Shown here piece by piece: positions 44,225 through 53,884 of a stretch of 64,000 bases of DNA. Source of the DNA: Candidatus Methanoperedentaceae archaeon. Lineage in GTDB: Archaea > Halobacteriota > Methanosarcinia > Methanosarcinales > Methanoperedenaceae. The DNA is taken from positions 61,957-125,956 of the forward strand of contig PQAS01000057.1 of assembly GCA_003104905.1 (NCBI GenBank), read 5' to 3'. The translations under genes were made by a program, and so were the position numbers. The notes below the pieces were generated by a model. That model saw only the letters and a program-made list of their open reading frames with translations. It was not told the origin of the DNA and ran no database searches. Numbering within the stretch: the first letter of the stretch is position 1; each line of letters starts with the position of its first letter.

Positions 44225-44677
44225 TTATTGATTTATTATTAATTTTCCTCTAACCATATCCATCGGGCATCTAAAGTTAAATGTTCCTTCCTGGGCTGGT
44301 AAAATCTCTATTGATCCTGAGCTTCCGGCGGGAACTACTTTTCTAATGTTGAAATCCTCAAATACGATTTCGCTGGCACAACCGGCATCTTCTTCAGAAT
44401 TGATTTTAATTTTTAATGGAATACGTTTTTTTGCAATTATGACATTCGGAGTGTAGCCTGATGCGTTAATTTTTAAGTCAACTTCTTGATAGTCACCTTT
44501 CATAATTGCTTCCTGTTCTCTGGATTCCTGCTTCTCTTTGGTCATCCCTATCGGTTCCATACCCTCATTATGTGGTTTCGTGTCCGAAATACCTAAAATA
44601 CCGCTTTTTTCTGTGCAGCCTGATGATACTACCAGCGTTGCTGTCAGTATTATTATCAGCAATGTATAACCAGACAT
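44225..44677 (-). CDS. Cupredoxin-like lipoprotein
   Basis: About 150 residues. A signal peptide ends in a lipobox-like VVSSGC (Cys about 21). The C-terminal half is a cupredoxin-fold domain of the EfeO/plastocyanin-like type: NASGYTPNVIIAKKRIPLKI, then AGCASEIVFEDFNI and FNFRCPMDMVRGKL. The Cys and Met residues could bind copper. ATG at 44677 is used; the longer frame overlaps the S-layer gene. It sits inside an ABC operon, between an S-layer gene and permeases. Confidence 0.75.
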   Translation of the reverse strand: MSGYTLLIIILTATLVVSSGCTEKSGILGISDTKPHNEGMEPIGMTKEKQESREQEAIMKGDYQEVDLKINASGYTPNVIIAKKRIPLKIKINSEEDAGCASEIVFEDFNIRKVVPAGSSGSIEILPAQEGTFNFRCPMDMVRGKLIINQ

Positions 44678-44678
44678 T

Positions 44679-46748
44679 TTATTTCTTCCTCGATAAAAGA
44701 TATCCTGTTGTAATAAGACCCAATGTTGCACCTAACACCAAATACCAGTTCTGTGGTACTGCTGTAGTACTAGCCGACGTTCCTGAGGGTTCAGAAGTCC
44801 TTGCATCAGTCAGGGCTACTGTTATCGCGGAAGTTAGAGAAGGTTTCGGGCCTGATGTCTGTAATATAGCGGGAATTGAAGTAATATCAGATGTATTAGT
44901 ATTGGCTGGAATGGTGGTAATCGTTGGAGTTGCAGATTTCGCATCCACTATTTCTTGAGATAAAGCCTTGATCGTGTGTTCAACAAAGGGATAAAATCGC
45001 AGCGCATTTGAATTATCTTCTACCCTGAATTTTATTCCACCACCGATATCAACATCTTTATCCTTTTCAAGATTTATCTTATCATTATTGGACAAGCGCA
45101 GGTAATCCTTGTTCGCTACTTTTACCTTAAGTTCACCAAACTCATCTCCCACCTTTATTTCTGTTGCATTCTGCGAGATAAACCACGTGTATCTGACCTG
45201 GATTTTTGCACTGGTATTTCCTGAAAATATGCTATCGACAAATGTTACAAATACAGGAACATCAGTTTCTCCTGCAAGGTTTTTTTGCACATAAGTGTAA
45301 ACTGTTCCTTCTGTAACTATCTTATCCTCCAGTTTATTCCCATTCCTGGAAAATACAAGATGTGCTTGCCTTGGCGTAACTTTTGCATCTATTTCATTGA
45401 CAGTTAATGAATAATCCTCACCAAGGTCCCATGTTTCTCCATTTGTCAGGGTCTTCCTTGAAGCTCCTTGATCAATGAGCAGCCTTGCTAATTTATTTGC
45501 TTTGCCATTTAATGCGACATACAGGTCTCCAAACCATCCAATTCCTGCATAATAGCCGCCTGTTATGTTCCCAGAAAATGTCCTGGTTGTATCGTTATAT
45601 TCAAAGCCGTTTTCTACTTTTTTACCCTTCTCACCAAATACAGCATATTTTTTACTTACGCGGGATGTAACGTATATAAGGTTATTTGCCTGGATATCCC
45701 TGCTGCTGGCTGTCAGGTTTGATGCAGGCTGATTGATTGTCAGATTTTCATTTGACTCTTCAAGGCTGGTGTTATACCAGAAATCAGAAAAATTCTTTAA
45801 ATCCCATATTAATGTGGTATTGTAGCTGCCGAATTTTGTTCCATTTGCAAGATCAATGATCGAATTCTGATCAAGGCTTATAGATTTATCATTATTATAG
45901 AGAAGAAGATAGTTTTTTTCTGCGTCCTTTACCTCGAATATACCATAATTATCTTCTTCTTCTATTTCAAGTATATCCTGTGAGATAAGCCATGTATATC
46001 TTAGCTGAACAAAGGCAGCCTTTTCTTCATTGCCTGAGAATATGCTTTCCACATAAGTGGTAAATACCGGCACATCTAATTCATCTTTCAGGCTTTTTTC
46101 AACATATGTATAGACTTCCCCTTCATTCACTATTTTCTCGTTAAGGGTTTTTCCATCTCTGGACAGTGAAAGCCATGCCTGCCTTGGGGATACTTTTGTG
46201 TCTACAGCTTCAACTTTAAGACTGTAGCCTTCTCCAAATTCCCAGGTTGTTCCGAGTTCAACTATCTGCTTTTCCTCTTTCTCCTGTTCCTTTATCAGCC
46301 TGGCTAACCTGTTTGCCTTGCCGTTTACTGCCACATACAGGTCTCCGAACCAATAAATCCGTGCATAATAACCTCCTCTGGAATTTTTAGTAAAGGTTCC
46401 GAAGCTATCGTTATATTCAAGACCATTTTCCACTTTCTTGCCTTTTTCACTGAAAACAAGGTATTTCTGGCTTTTCCAGGAAGTATTGTACAGAAGTTTA
46501 GCTTTGTGTATCTCCCCGCTGCCTGTCAGGTTTGAAGCAGTCTGATCGATCCGGAGGGTTTCACTTATTTCTCCGACAGGATAAAAGAAGCCTGTGAATT
46601 TATTGACTTTCCATAATAATGTGGTATTATTTGGGCTTGAAATCTCATCATAAATTGCTCCTCTGATCTCACTTTTCGTGAGATCACCCGCAGTTACAGG
46701 TGTTGTGAATATTATCGCGAGTATTAAAAATGTTAATATCTTTATCAT
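44679..46748 (-). CDS. S-layer-type surface protein, two repeated domains
   Basis: About 690 residues: signal peptide (ILTFLILAIIFTTPVTAG), two related domains of about 280 residues, and a Thr/Ser-rich stalk before a C-terminal membrane anchor (WYLVLGATLGLITTGYLLS). Each domain has a GGYYA-IxWFGDLYVA-NGKANRLARL block and a TWxxGExYSLxVxxxD block. This is the Methanosarcina S-layer duplication family. ATG at 46748 has GGAG upstream. Its place between binding-protein and permease genes suggests a dedicated surface protein rather than the main S-layer. Confidence 0.85.
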   Translation of the reverse strand: MIKILTFLILAIIFTTPVTAGDLTKSEIRGAIYDEISSPNNTTLLWKVNKFTGFFYPVGEISETLRIDQTASNLTGSGEIHKAKLLYNTSWKSQKYLVFSEKGKKVENGLEYNDSFGTFTKNSRGGYYARIYWFGDLYVAVNGKANRLARLIKEQEKEEKQIVELGTTWEFGEGYSLKVEAVDTKVSPRQAWLSLSRDGKTLNEKIVNEGEVYTYVEKSLKDELDVPVFTTYVESIFSGNEEKAAFVQLRYTWLISQDILEIEEEDNYGIFEVKDAEKNYLLLYNNDKSISLDQNSIIDLANGTKFGSYNTTLIWDLKNFSDFWYNTSLEESNENLTINQPASNLTASSRDIQANNLIYVTSRVSKKYAVFGEKGKKVENGFEYNDTTRTFSGNITGGYYAGIGWFGDLYVALNGKANKLARLLIDQGASRKTLTNGETWDLGEDYSLTVNEIDAKVTPRQAHLVFSRNGNKLEDKIVTEGTVYTYVQKNLAGETDVPVFVTFVDSIFSGNTSAKIQVRYTWFISQNATEIKVGDEFGELKVKVANKDYLRLSNNDKINLEKDKDVDIGGGIKFRVEDNSNALRFYPFVEHTIKALSQEIVDAKSATPTITTIPANTNTSDITSIPAILQTSGPKPSLTSAITVALTDARTSEPSGTSASTTAVPQNWYLVLGATLGLITTGYLLSRKK

Positions 46749-46805
46749 TTTATTCTCCATGTAAATGTATATATTTATAAAAAAATAAATCGAAGCAGGG
46801 AGTTC

Positions 46806-47978
46806 CTACTTCGTTGGCAGGTACAGGAAATCCTTTGGTAAGTTATCCCAGTACGAATCATTTCTTGGCTTATATTTATTGTATGGGTTGAATTCGTTCG
46901 TATAAAGATCGGTAGGCTTTACCTGTCCTGGTTTCAGGTTCCCTACCTCCACATACCAGTCTATCCAGTATTGCAGGGCCCTGTCAGTTATAAGACCTGT
47001 GGGACTGGAATGGTGATCTCCTCCCTCATAGACCGGATCCCAGCCAGTAAGACCGGATATCCAATCGACCTGTTTATCATGGAAATCATTGTCGAACGCC
47101 TGTGCTTTTACGTGCGCTCTGACATAGCGCCTGATGATATCCGGATTTTTCGCTATAAATTCCTCGGTAAACCCATTCATTGCTATATCTGCATCCTGTT
47201 TATTAATAACAGTGCCATTTACCGTATCCCAGCTCGTCCATAATCTTCTGTATTCGCCATTCTTTGCCTTCCTTGCTGCAATTCCCGCAAAAGGCGGATG
47301 TGCGGTCAGAACATCTATCAAACCCTGCTCCATTGCCTGGGGCATCTGCTGAAAAGGCATGGGAACGTAAGTGACCTGATCTCTGGGTATTTTGTACTGT
47401 CTGAAATACTGGCTCCAGAAAAATCCCATGCATGATAAGTCCCATGAAGTGCCCGTGGGCATTCCAACTTTCTTGCCGATAAGATCCTCCGGTTTTTTAA
47501 TCGGGCTGCTTGCAAGGACATATGCTTCGTCATGCGGCCAGATAGGATGACCGGCAGCGCCATTGAGCACTGCTCTTACCTTTACTCCTTCTTTTTTGGC
47601 GTTCATCCATATATCAGGATGACCATTTAATACATCGATCTCACCTTTTTTAAGGGCTGCAAGCTCTGAGCCCGGCGGGACATTAACATATTCTATCTTA
47701 ATACCTTCTTCGTCAAAAAATCCATATTTATCTGCAAATACCTCAACCCCGTAATGAAAACTGGTGGGCTGGGTCGCAACTTTTAAAGTTACAATATCTT
47801 TTGGTTTTTCTGTTAAGAAGAGCCCATCTCCTGATGATGATGCTGAAACCGTTGCAGGTGATGGATTTTCCTGTACATTACTTTTCTCCACATTATTTTT
47901 GCTTCCCAAACTCCACCCCACGCCACCAGCCAGTATGAGGGCAACTATTACTACTGCATATATCCTGTTTTGTTCCAT
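46806..47978 (-). CDS. NitT/TauT-type substrate-binding protein, large form
   Basis: At 390 residues it is the largest binding protein here; anchor at about 8-25, then a Ser-rich linker. KVATQPTSFHYGVEVFADKY starts the domain. GKKVGMPTGTSWDLSCMGFF is the second-lobe motif with one cysteine. The end DLYTNEFNPYNKYKPRNDSY extends beyond the usual C-terminus. Extra aromatic residues (WDPVYEGGDHHSS) suggest a bulkier ligand. AGGAGG precedes ATG. It follows its permease and ATPase genes directly. Confidence 0.9.
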   Translation of the reverse strand: MEQNRIYAVVIVALILAGGVGWSLGSKNNVEKSNVQENPSPATVSASSSGDGLFLTEKPKDIVTLKVATQPTSFHYGVEVFADKYGFFDEEGIKIEYVNVPPGSELAALKKGEIDVLNGHPDIWMNAKKEGVKVRAVLNGAAGHPIWPHDEAYVLASSPIKKPEDLIGKKVGMPTGTSWDLSCMGFFWSQYFRQYKIPRDQVTYVPMPFQQMPQAMEQGLIDVLTAHPPFAGIAARKAKNGEYRRLWTSWDTVNGTVINKQDADIAMNGFTEEFIAKNPDIIRRYVRAHVKAQAFDNDFHDKQVDWISGLTGWDPVYEGGDHHSSPTGLITDRALQYWIDWYVEVGNLKPGQVKPTDLYTNEFNPYNKYKPRNDSYWDNLPKDFLYLPTK

Positions 47979-48039
47979 TTTTGGTCCTCCTATATTTCAA
48001 AATAAACATTATTATATTAAAACAACAGTATTTATTGTA

Positions 48040-48822
48040 TTAACCATGTACTATATCCTCTTTCCAGCTGGTTGCTTTTTTCTCGATCGTTACAAGTATA
48101 TAGTTTATAATAACACCAAGGAGCGTCAGTGCCACTATCCCAGCAAAAATATCACGGGATGCATATCTTTGCTGTGCATTAAGCACAAAATATCCAAGAC
48201 CTGAGCTTGCTCCCACCATTTCGGCAGCTACCAGCATAAGCAGTGCAACAGTACCTGCAAATCGAACACCTGTAAAAATAGCCGGTATAGCCGCGGGAAG
48301 TACAACTTTTTTAAACATATCGCTATGTGAAGCACCCATTGACCGTGCCGATTTCACCAGGAGAGGATCCACAGTCATTACTCCGCTTGCAGTGTTCATA
48401 AAAACCGACCAGAAACAAGCAAGAGCTATCATTGCTATCTTTGAGATTTCCCCAATTCCAAAGAGCAAAATAAACACCGGAAATAAAGCAAGAATAGGAA
48501 GCTGCCTGAATGTTTGCAGCAGAGGGTCCATATACTTCTCAAAAGTCTTGAACCACCCAACCAGAAATCCTAAAGGTATCCCTGTAACTACCGCTATGGC
48601 AAATCCGGCAAAAGCCCGCTGTAAACTTATTGAGGTTTGGGTCAGCAGTGTCCCGGACAACAATAGTTCCCAAAGTCTTGCAAATGTGGCAGATGCCGGT
48701 GGCACAAAAGAAGGATCAGCCAATCCTACCCATGGCACAATTTCCCAGATTAACAGAAATATTATAATGGCAAGTAATCTCTGGGGCAATAATTTGAGTT
48801 GCACGATTATATTATTGGCCAT
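48040..48822 (-). CDS. ABC transporter permease
   Basis: A 260-residue NitT/TauT permease, second gene of a complete ATPase-permease-binding protein set. Loop: KKVVLPAAIPAIFTGVRF. ATG at 48822 (MANNIIVQLK) is preferred over TTG at 48831; the upstream ATPase gene ends at 48828. Confidence 0.89.
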   Translation of the reverse strand: MANNIIVQLKLLPQRLLAIIIFLLIWEIVPWVGLADPSFVPPASATFARLWELLLSGTLLTQTSISLQRAFAGFAIAVVTGIPLGFLVGWFKTFEKYMDPLLQTFRQLPILALFPVFILLFGIGEISKIAMIALACFWSVFMNTASGVMTVDPLLVKSARSMGASHSDMFKKVVLPAAIPAIFTGVRFAGTVALLMLVAAEMVGASSGLGYFVLNAQQRYASRDIFAGIVALTLLGVIINYILVTIEKKATSWKEDIVHG

Positions 48823-48827
48823 ACATC

Positions 48828-49712
48828 TCAAGTTGTCATTACTTTCTCTAAAGTTGTCACTGGTTTCTCTAAACTAAGGTTCGCAGTTGTATTTGCGCAT
48901 ATCTGCTGCGCCTTTACCACTTCTTCTTTCAGATGTCCCCAGAGTTCATACCTTGTTTTAACAAAATCCTGGGATGTTCTTATGTCATCTTCGAATCTTG
49001 CAGGTCTTGAAAGAGGCACAGCCATCTCCTTTTTTATTACGCCCGGCCTTGCCGTCATAATCGCAACCCTGTCAGAAAGGAATACCGCTTCATCGATGCT
49101 GTGGGTAATGAATAATATGGTCTTATGCGTCTCTTCCCAGATATGCAAAAGCTCTCTTTGCAGGATCTCTCTTGTCTGGGCGTCCAGCGCACCAAAAGGC
49201 TCATCCATCAGTAATATATCAGGATCGTAGGCGAGTGCTCTTGCTATTGCTACTCTTTGCTTCATGCCACCGCTGAGTTCGTATGGATACCTGTTCTCAA
49301 AACCTGCAAGCCCGACCAATGAGAGGTATTTCTGGGCAATCTCTGTTCTCTCTTTCTTCAGAACATTCTGGTTCTCAAGTCCAAACTCCACATTCCCAAG
49401 GGCAGTTCTCCAAGGAAAAAGCGCATACTGCTGGAACACAATCCCTCTATCAAGTCCAGGTCCATTTACAGGCTTGCCGTCGATGTATATATTGCCTTCA
49501 TTTGGCTTTGATAACCCTCCCACCAAATCCAGAAAGGTAGATTTCCCACAACCGCTCGGACCTACTATGGAAACGAATTCACCCTTGTTAATACTCAGAT
49601 CCACTCCACCAAGAGCAAGAAGTTCATTGGGAGTATTGCCATTGTTTTTTGAATTCCCATTGCTTCTTATTTTAAATATTTTTTTAATATTTTCTGCTTT
49701 TATTTTCGTCAT
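48828..49712 (-). CDS. ABC transporter ATPase, NitT/TauT type
   Basis: About 294 residues from ATG 49712, which lies where a TATA box (TTATATGA, near 49737) predicts the transcript start. Motifs: [45 protein letters not shown]. The frame continues to 49856, but that stretch contains the promoter. A C-terminal extension of about 35 residues follows the ATPase core. It is the most likely shared motor for the permeases of 41-44 kb, which have no ATPase of their own. Confidence 0.94.
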   Translation of the reverse strand: MTKIKAENIKKIFKIRSNGNSKNNGNTPNELLALGGVDLSINKGEFVSIVGPSGCGKSTFLDLVGGLSKPNEGNIYIDGKPVNGPGLDRGIVFQQYALFPWRTALGNVEFGLENQNVLKKERTEIAQKYLSLVGLAGFENRYPYELSGGMKQRVAIARALAYDPDILLMDEPFGALDAQTREILQRELLHIWEETHKTILFITHSIDEAVFLSDRVAIMTARPGVIKKEMAVPLSRPARFEDDIRTSQDFVKTRYELWGHLKEEVVKAQQICANTTANLSLEKPVTTLEKVMTT

Positions 49713-49750
49713 AGTTTCTCTAATAATCCTGGTCATATAAGAGACTATAT

Positions 49751-49801
49751 AAATCAGCAATAGTTGGCAGTTTAATTCGTTTTTTGGAGTTATTTGGGCA
49801 A
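49751..49801 (-). promoter_or_regulatory. Shared regulon element, copy E (ATPase-led ABC operon)
   Basis: Minus strand: TTGCC (49801-49797), 36 bases, then TTGCTGATTT (49760-49751), preceded by ACTGCCAACT. TATA-like TTATATGA follows. Confidence 0.82.
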
Positions 49802-49947
49802 TATTCTCATAAATAGTTCCGCTAATTATTCCCCCAATAGTCCATTTTTTTCTCAATTTATTCCTAATCAGGATAATTTTTCATCAATTTTGGATAACCT
49901 TATTAATGAGATACAATCGAAAGCCATAATTAGGAGGCAGTTTTGAA

Positions 49948-50565
49948 TTGATCAAGAAATCTGTTCTCAATGCATCATGGGATGGAAAATTTGCAGAGGA
50001 AATACTTGAGGACCCGCAGGCACCGAAAGGCTTGCTCAAATGCAATCAGTGCGGAACATGCACTGCGAATTGTCCTGCAGCACGTTTTACTTCATATAAT
50101 CCAGCCCGATTGGTAAGGGATGTCTTGGCAGGAGCGCGTGAAAAGGTGCTAAGCAGTGCTGATATCTGGCAGTGCTTTTACTGTTATACCTGTCATGCAA
50201 ACTGTCCCCGTGGGAACAGTCCAACTGAGCTTGTAAGGATTCTCCGCCTAAAAGCGCTGGCGCAAGGCCATGCAAAAGAAGAAGTGGCTCGCTTTTTAGC
50301 CTTTGGAGAGTGTTTCGCAGAGTTTGGCATTGGCGGCATGCCTTCGGATATAGTAGAAAGTCATGCCAATGAATTCGGCCACAGATGGGTCAAGATGCGC
50401 TTACACATAGATGATCTCCGGGAGGTACTGGGGCTTCAAGCTATGGGTTTGCCGGAGAATGCGCAAAAACAGCTTAAATCCCTGCTGCATCATACAGGCT
50501 TCATGGAGCGATTGCAGCGACTTTCCAGCGACTCGGAGATCTGTCAATCCAGAGGTATGAGATGA
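49948..50565 (+). CDS. hdrC: Heterodisulfide reductase subunit C
   Basis: A 205-residue HdrC with two [4Fe-4S] sites: cysteines 32, 35, 38, 42 and 76, 79, 82, 86 (CNQCGTCTANCP and CFYCYTCHANCP). It passes electrons between HdrA and HdrB. TTG at 49948 is the start, with GGAGG ten bases upstream. It is first in hdrCBA, and four-base overlaps couple the three genes. The promoter region shows no regulon element. Confidence 0.92.
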   Translation: MIKKSVLNASWDGKFAEEILEDPQAPKGLLKCNQCGTCTANCPAARFTSYNPARLVRDVLAGAREKVLSSADIWQCFYCYTCHANCPRGNSPTELVRILRLKALAQGHAKEEVARFLAFGECFAEFGIGGMPSDIVESHANEFGHRWVKMRLHIDDLREVLGLQAMGLPENAQKQLKSLLHHTGFMERLQRLSSDSEICQSRGMR

Positions 50566-51488
50566 AAGATGTGCCAACATCAGGCTTATACCTCTTTAAA
50601 AGCTGTCTTGTAAGCACCGAATATCCAGGCGTGGAGTCTTCACTCCGATTTATCTTTGATCGCCTTGGCATAGATTACATTAGCGATCCCAGGCAATCCT
50701 GCTGTTCCGGACTTGGATACTATTTTGATGTTTTTGATCACCTTTCCACAGTTGCTGTTGCAGCAAGAAATCTAGGTTTGGCAGAGGAACTTGGGTACAG
50801 GAACATTGTCACTCTATGCGCCACATGCTATGCCATAAACAAAAATTCCCTCCATTCCCTTCATGAGAATCCGGAACTTGCGTCACAGGTTTCAGGGATA
50901 CTTGATAAGATCGGCTTGAGTTATCCTGACAAGATGGATAAAAATAATATTTTTCATGAAGTGGATATACTGGCAGCCTTAAAAAATAAAATTGCCAGCA
51001 TGGTAGAGATTGATTTTTCGGGACTGCGAATCGCAAGCCATCATGCCTGTCACTACACTAAAGTGTTCAGGGAAGATGCACTCACCGATCCGAACCGCCC
51101 CTATCTGATAGATTCCATAGCTAAAAGCACTGGCGCTGTGCCTGTGGAATATGCAGAAAAGACAATGACATGCGGTGCCGGTTTTCGGCAGCGCCACTGT
51201 AATAAAGACTTATCCCTTTCTTTGACACTTGAAAAGCTTCGAAGCCTGAAAACAGCAGGGACTGAAGTTTTGCTTCATATGTGTCCAAACTGCCAGATAC
51301 AGTTCGACAGGTATCAACCAGTGATAGAGCGACTAACCGGTGAGCAGTTCGGTATATATCATCTTCAGATCCCGCAATTGATAGCACTGTCCATGGGGGC
51401 TGATCCCTATACTGTTGTAGGGATACAGACTCATTCTGTGCCCATAGAACCATTGCTTAAGCGATTTGGGATCAAGGTGAAGGCATGA
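50562..51488 (+). CDS. hdrB: Heterodisulfide reductase subunit B with an eroded second CCG motif
   Basis: A 308-residue HdrB. The first CCG domain is intact (Cys15, 47, 48, 86, 89). In the second, Cys163, 204, 241 and 244 remain, but the CC pair reads TC (TMTCGAG), so Thr203 replaces one ligand of the noncubane cluster. Canonical HdrB uses both clusters to split the CoM-S-S-CoB disulfide. This copy may use another disulfide or bind a normal cubane in the second site. Confidence 0.9.
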   Translation: MKDVPTSGLYLFKSCLVSTEYPGVESSLRFIFDRLGIDYISDPRQSCCSGLGYYFDVFDHLSTVAVAARNLGLAEELGYRNIVTLCATCYAINKNSLHSLHENPELASQVSGILDKIGLSYPDKMDKNNIFHEVDILAALKNKIASMVEIDFSGLRIASHHACHYTKVFREDALTDPNRPYLIDSIAKSTGAVPVEYAEKTMTCGAGFRQRHCNKDLSLSLTLEKLRSLKTAGTEVLLHMCPNCQIQFDRYQPVIERLTGEQFGIYHLQIPQLIALSMGADPYTVVGIQTHSVPIEPLLKRFGIKVKA

Positions 51489-53851
51489 AAGTTGGGATTT
51501 TCTTGTGTCATTGCGGAGGAAATATCTCCAATGTTATCGATTTTGCACAACTTAAAAACGCTGCAAATAACATTGCACATGTGGCGGCAGTCAAAGAAAT
51601 TGATTTCTTATGCTCTTCTGCGGGTCAGGACATGATCAAAAAAGAGTGCACAGAATGGGGACTTGATCATATGGTTGTATGTGCCTGCTCACCCAAATTG
51701 CATGGTCAAACATTCATGCGTTTAGCTGAAGAATCAGGTATTAACAGGTATCTGGTGGATTTTGCAAATCTTCGAGAACAGTGTGCCTGGCTATATAATA
51801 ACAAGTCCCACGAGGCTACTCTGAAAGCGGCAAGTCTGGTTCGTGCAGCAATAGCAAAAGTTTGTAATACCAAGCCATTAGTTCCAGTATCCTTAAAGGT
51901 CAATCAATCTGTCCTTGTTATTGGTGGAGGCATCTCAGGAATTACTGCTTCTCTTACGCTGGCAAACCAGGGAATTCATGTGTATTTAGTCGAGAAAGAT
52001 GCCTCCATCGGCGGAGCTATGGCAAAGCTTGGCCGCATATTTTCGGTAGATAAATTAGCAGAGGAGTGCGCTTCGTGCACTCTCAGCCCCATCATGCAGG
52101 AAGTTTCTACTCATCCGAATATCACCGTGCTAACGATATCACAGGTGGAAGAAGTTAGGGGAAAGGCAGGTGATTTTTCCGTAAAGATAAAGCAAAGGCC
52201 AAGATACGTGGATGTGAAAAAATGCACAGCATGCGGAGATTGTGCAGCGATCTGTCCTGCCTGCGTACCAGATGAGTTCATGGAAGGGTTTACTGTGAGA
52301 AAAGCTATTTATCTGCCCTATTCTCAGGCCATACCTCGTGCCTATCTTATAGATAAAGAAAATTGCAATGGCTGCGGTGCATGCGTACAAACGTGTAGAT
52401 CAGAGGCTATTGATCTTGAGGCAAGTGAGAGATGCGTAGAAGTAAAAGTGGGAGCCGTAGTAATCGCAACAGGTCATAGGATGTACAATCCTGCAGCAAT
52501 GCCGCATATGGGCTCATGTTTTTCAAACGTACTGACCCAGATTCAAGTTGCCAGACTCTTGAGCATCAACAGCCCTACAGGTGGCTACCTGTTTCGGCCT
52601 TTAGACAGCAAGCCTCCTAAAAGGATCGTGATGATACAGTGCGTTGGCTCTAGAAATGAAAAATATGGACATACATACTGTTCGAAGGTATGCTGCATGG
52701 TAGCACTAAAACATGCGTTATTGATCAAAAGCCAGATCCCAGATGCATTTATAACGATTTGTTATATGGATATGAGAACCTCAGGCATGTATGAGCACTA
52801 TCTTTTACACGCTCAGGAAAAGGGCATTCGCTTCCTGCGTGGGAGACCATGCGAGGTGCTTGAAGATCCCATTACAAAAAACCTGAGAGTTCGGGTTTAT
52901 GATACTATATCCTCAGAAAATTTGGAAATTGAGGCGGATATGGTCGTGCTCTCAACAGCCATGGAACCTTCAGAAAGCACTAAGGATACTGCTCGAAGAT
53001 TGGGATTACAGAGTACACAACATGGGTTCATAAAAGAGGAGCACTCCAAGCTGAAATCCGTGCAAACGTCCAGCGCTGGTATATTTGTGTGCGGCACTGC
53101 GCAGGGGCCAAAAGATATCACAGAGTGCATTATCCAGGCTAATGCTGCGGCATCTAAAACCATGGAACTTATCGGAAAAGGCGAAGTTTCTATCGAACCT
53201 GAGTTCGCGATCATCAACTATGAGCATTGCGATAATTGCGGGAAGTGCGCCCGGGTATGTCCACATGGAGCTATATTAATAAACGGGAGAGCATATATCG
53301 ATCCTATCGCATGTTCAGGATGCGGGGGCTGCGTTTCAGAATGCCCCAACAACGCTATAGAATTCCCACGATATTCAGATTCAATGATTCTTGCTCAGAT
53401 CGAGGCGATACTGGAACCTAATACATCTCAGATCATAGCTTTTTTAGATGATAAAATTTCCTATGTGGCAGCAGATCTGGCAGGAGCGAACCGCCTCAAT
53501 TATTGGAGGGGTGTCAAAATTATTCGTGTGGCTTCAACATTGCAGTTGAAATTCGAACATATTATATTTGCATTAACCCACGGAGCATGTGGCGTATTTC
53601 TGGGAGAAGGTTCATCCGGAGATCCTAAAAAAGAGTTTCTTGCAAAAGAGCGAGAGCAAGTATATCATTCTGAACTGCATTTTAATGGGATCGATCCAGA
53701 GCGGTTAAAGTATGCAAAGGTTTATATCCCCGCCTATCACCAACTCGTAGAAATGCTAAATAAATTCTATGCTAAAACAAGTGACCCTGATAACTGCAAG
53801 AATTTTTCAACATGCATGTTTACAAATCAGGAACGTATTATAGATAATTGA
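51485..53851 (+). CDS. hdrA: Heterodisulfide reductase subunit A with a cysteine-free MvhD-like domain
   Basis: A 788-residue flavoprotein. FAD site: SVLVIGGGISGITASLTLA. HdrA-type cysteines: ECASCTLSP, CTACGDCAAICPACVP, CNGCGACVQTC, CSKVCC, and C-terminal CDNCGKCARVCP and CSGCGGCVSECP. Residues about 640-765 align with MvhD (ADLAGANRLNYWRGVKIIRV, then GVFLGEGSSGDPKKEF), but the [2Fe-2S] cysteines are all replaced. Electrons would therefore not enter through that domain. HdrA normally bifurcates electrons between ferredoxin and HdrBC. Confidence 0.9.
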   Translation: MKVGIFLCHCGGNISNVIDFAQLKNAANNIAHVAAVKEIDFLCSSAGQDMIKKECTEWGLDHMVVCACSPKLHGQTFMRLAEESGINRYLVDFANLREQCAWLYNNKSHEATLKAASLVRAAIAKVCNTKPLVPVSLKVNQSVLVIGGGISGITASLTLANQGIHVYLVEKDASIGGAMAKLGRIFSVDKLAEECASCTLSPIMQEVSTHPNITVLTISQVEEVRGKAGDFSVKIKQRPRYVDVKKCTACGDCAAICPACVPDEFMEGFTVRKAIYLPYSQAIPRAYLIDKENCNGCGACVQTCRSEAIDLEASERCVEVKVGAVVIATGHRMYNPAAMPHMGSCFSNVLTQIQVARLLSINSPTGGYLFRPLDSKPPKRIVMIQCVGSRNEKYGHTYCSKVCCMVALKHALLIKSQIPDAFITICYMDMRTSGMYEHYLLHAQEKGIRFLRGRPCEVLEDPITKNLRVRVYDTISSENLEIEADMVVLSTAMEPSESTKDTARRLGLQSTQHGFIKEEHSKLKSVQTSSAGIFVCGTAQGPKDITECIIQANAAASKTMELIGKGEVSIEPEFAIINYEHCDNCGKCARVCPHGAILINGRAYIDPIACSGCGGCVSECPNNAIEFPRYSDSMILAQIEAILEPNTSQIIAFLDDKISYVAADLAGANRLNYWRGVKIIRVASTLQLKFEHIIFALTHGACGVFLGEGSSGDPKKEFLAKEREQVYHSELHFNGIDPERLKYAKVYIPAYHQLVEMLNKFYAKTSDPDNCKNFSTCMFTNQERIIDN

Positions 53852-53884
53852 AACCTTGAAAAGCAAATATATTGTAAAAATAAT

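Noticed and set aside
49713..49856. N-terminal extension of the ATPase at 48828
   Set aside because: The stretch contains the regulon element and TATA box; ATG 49712 fits the predicted transcript start.
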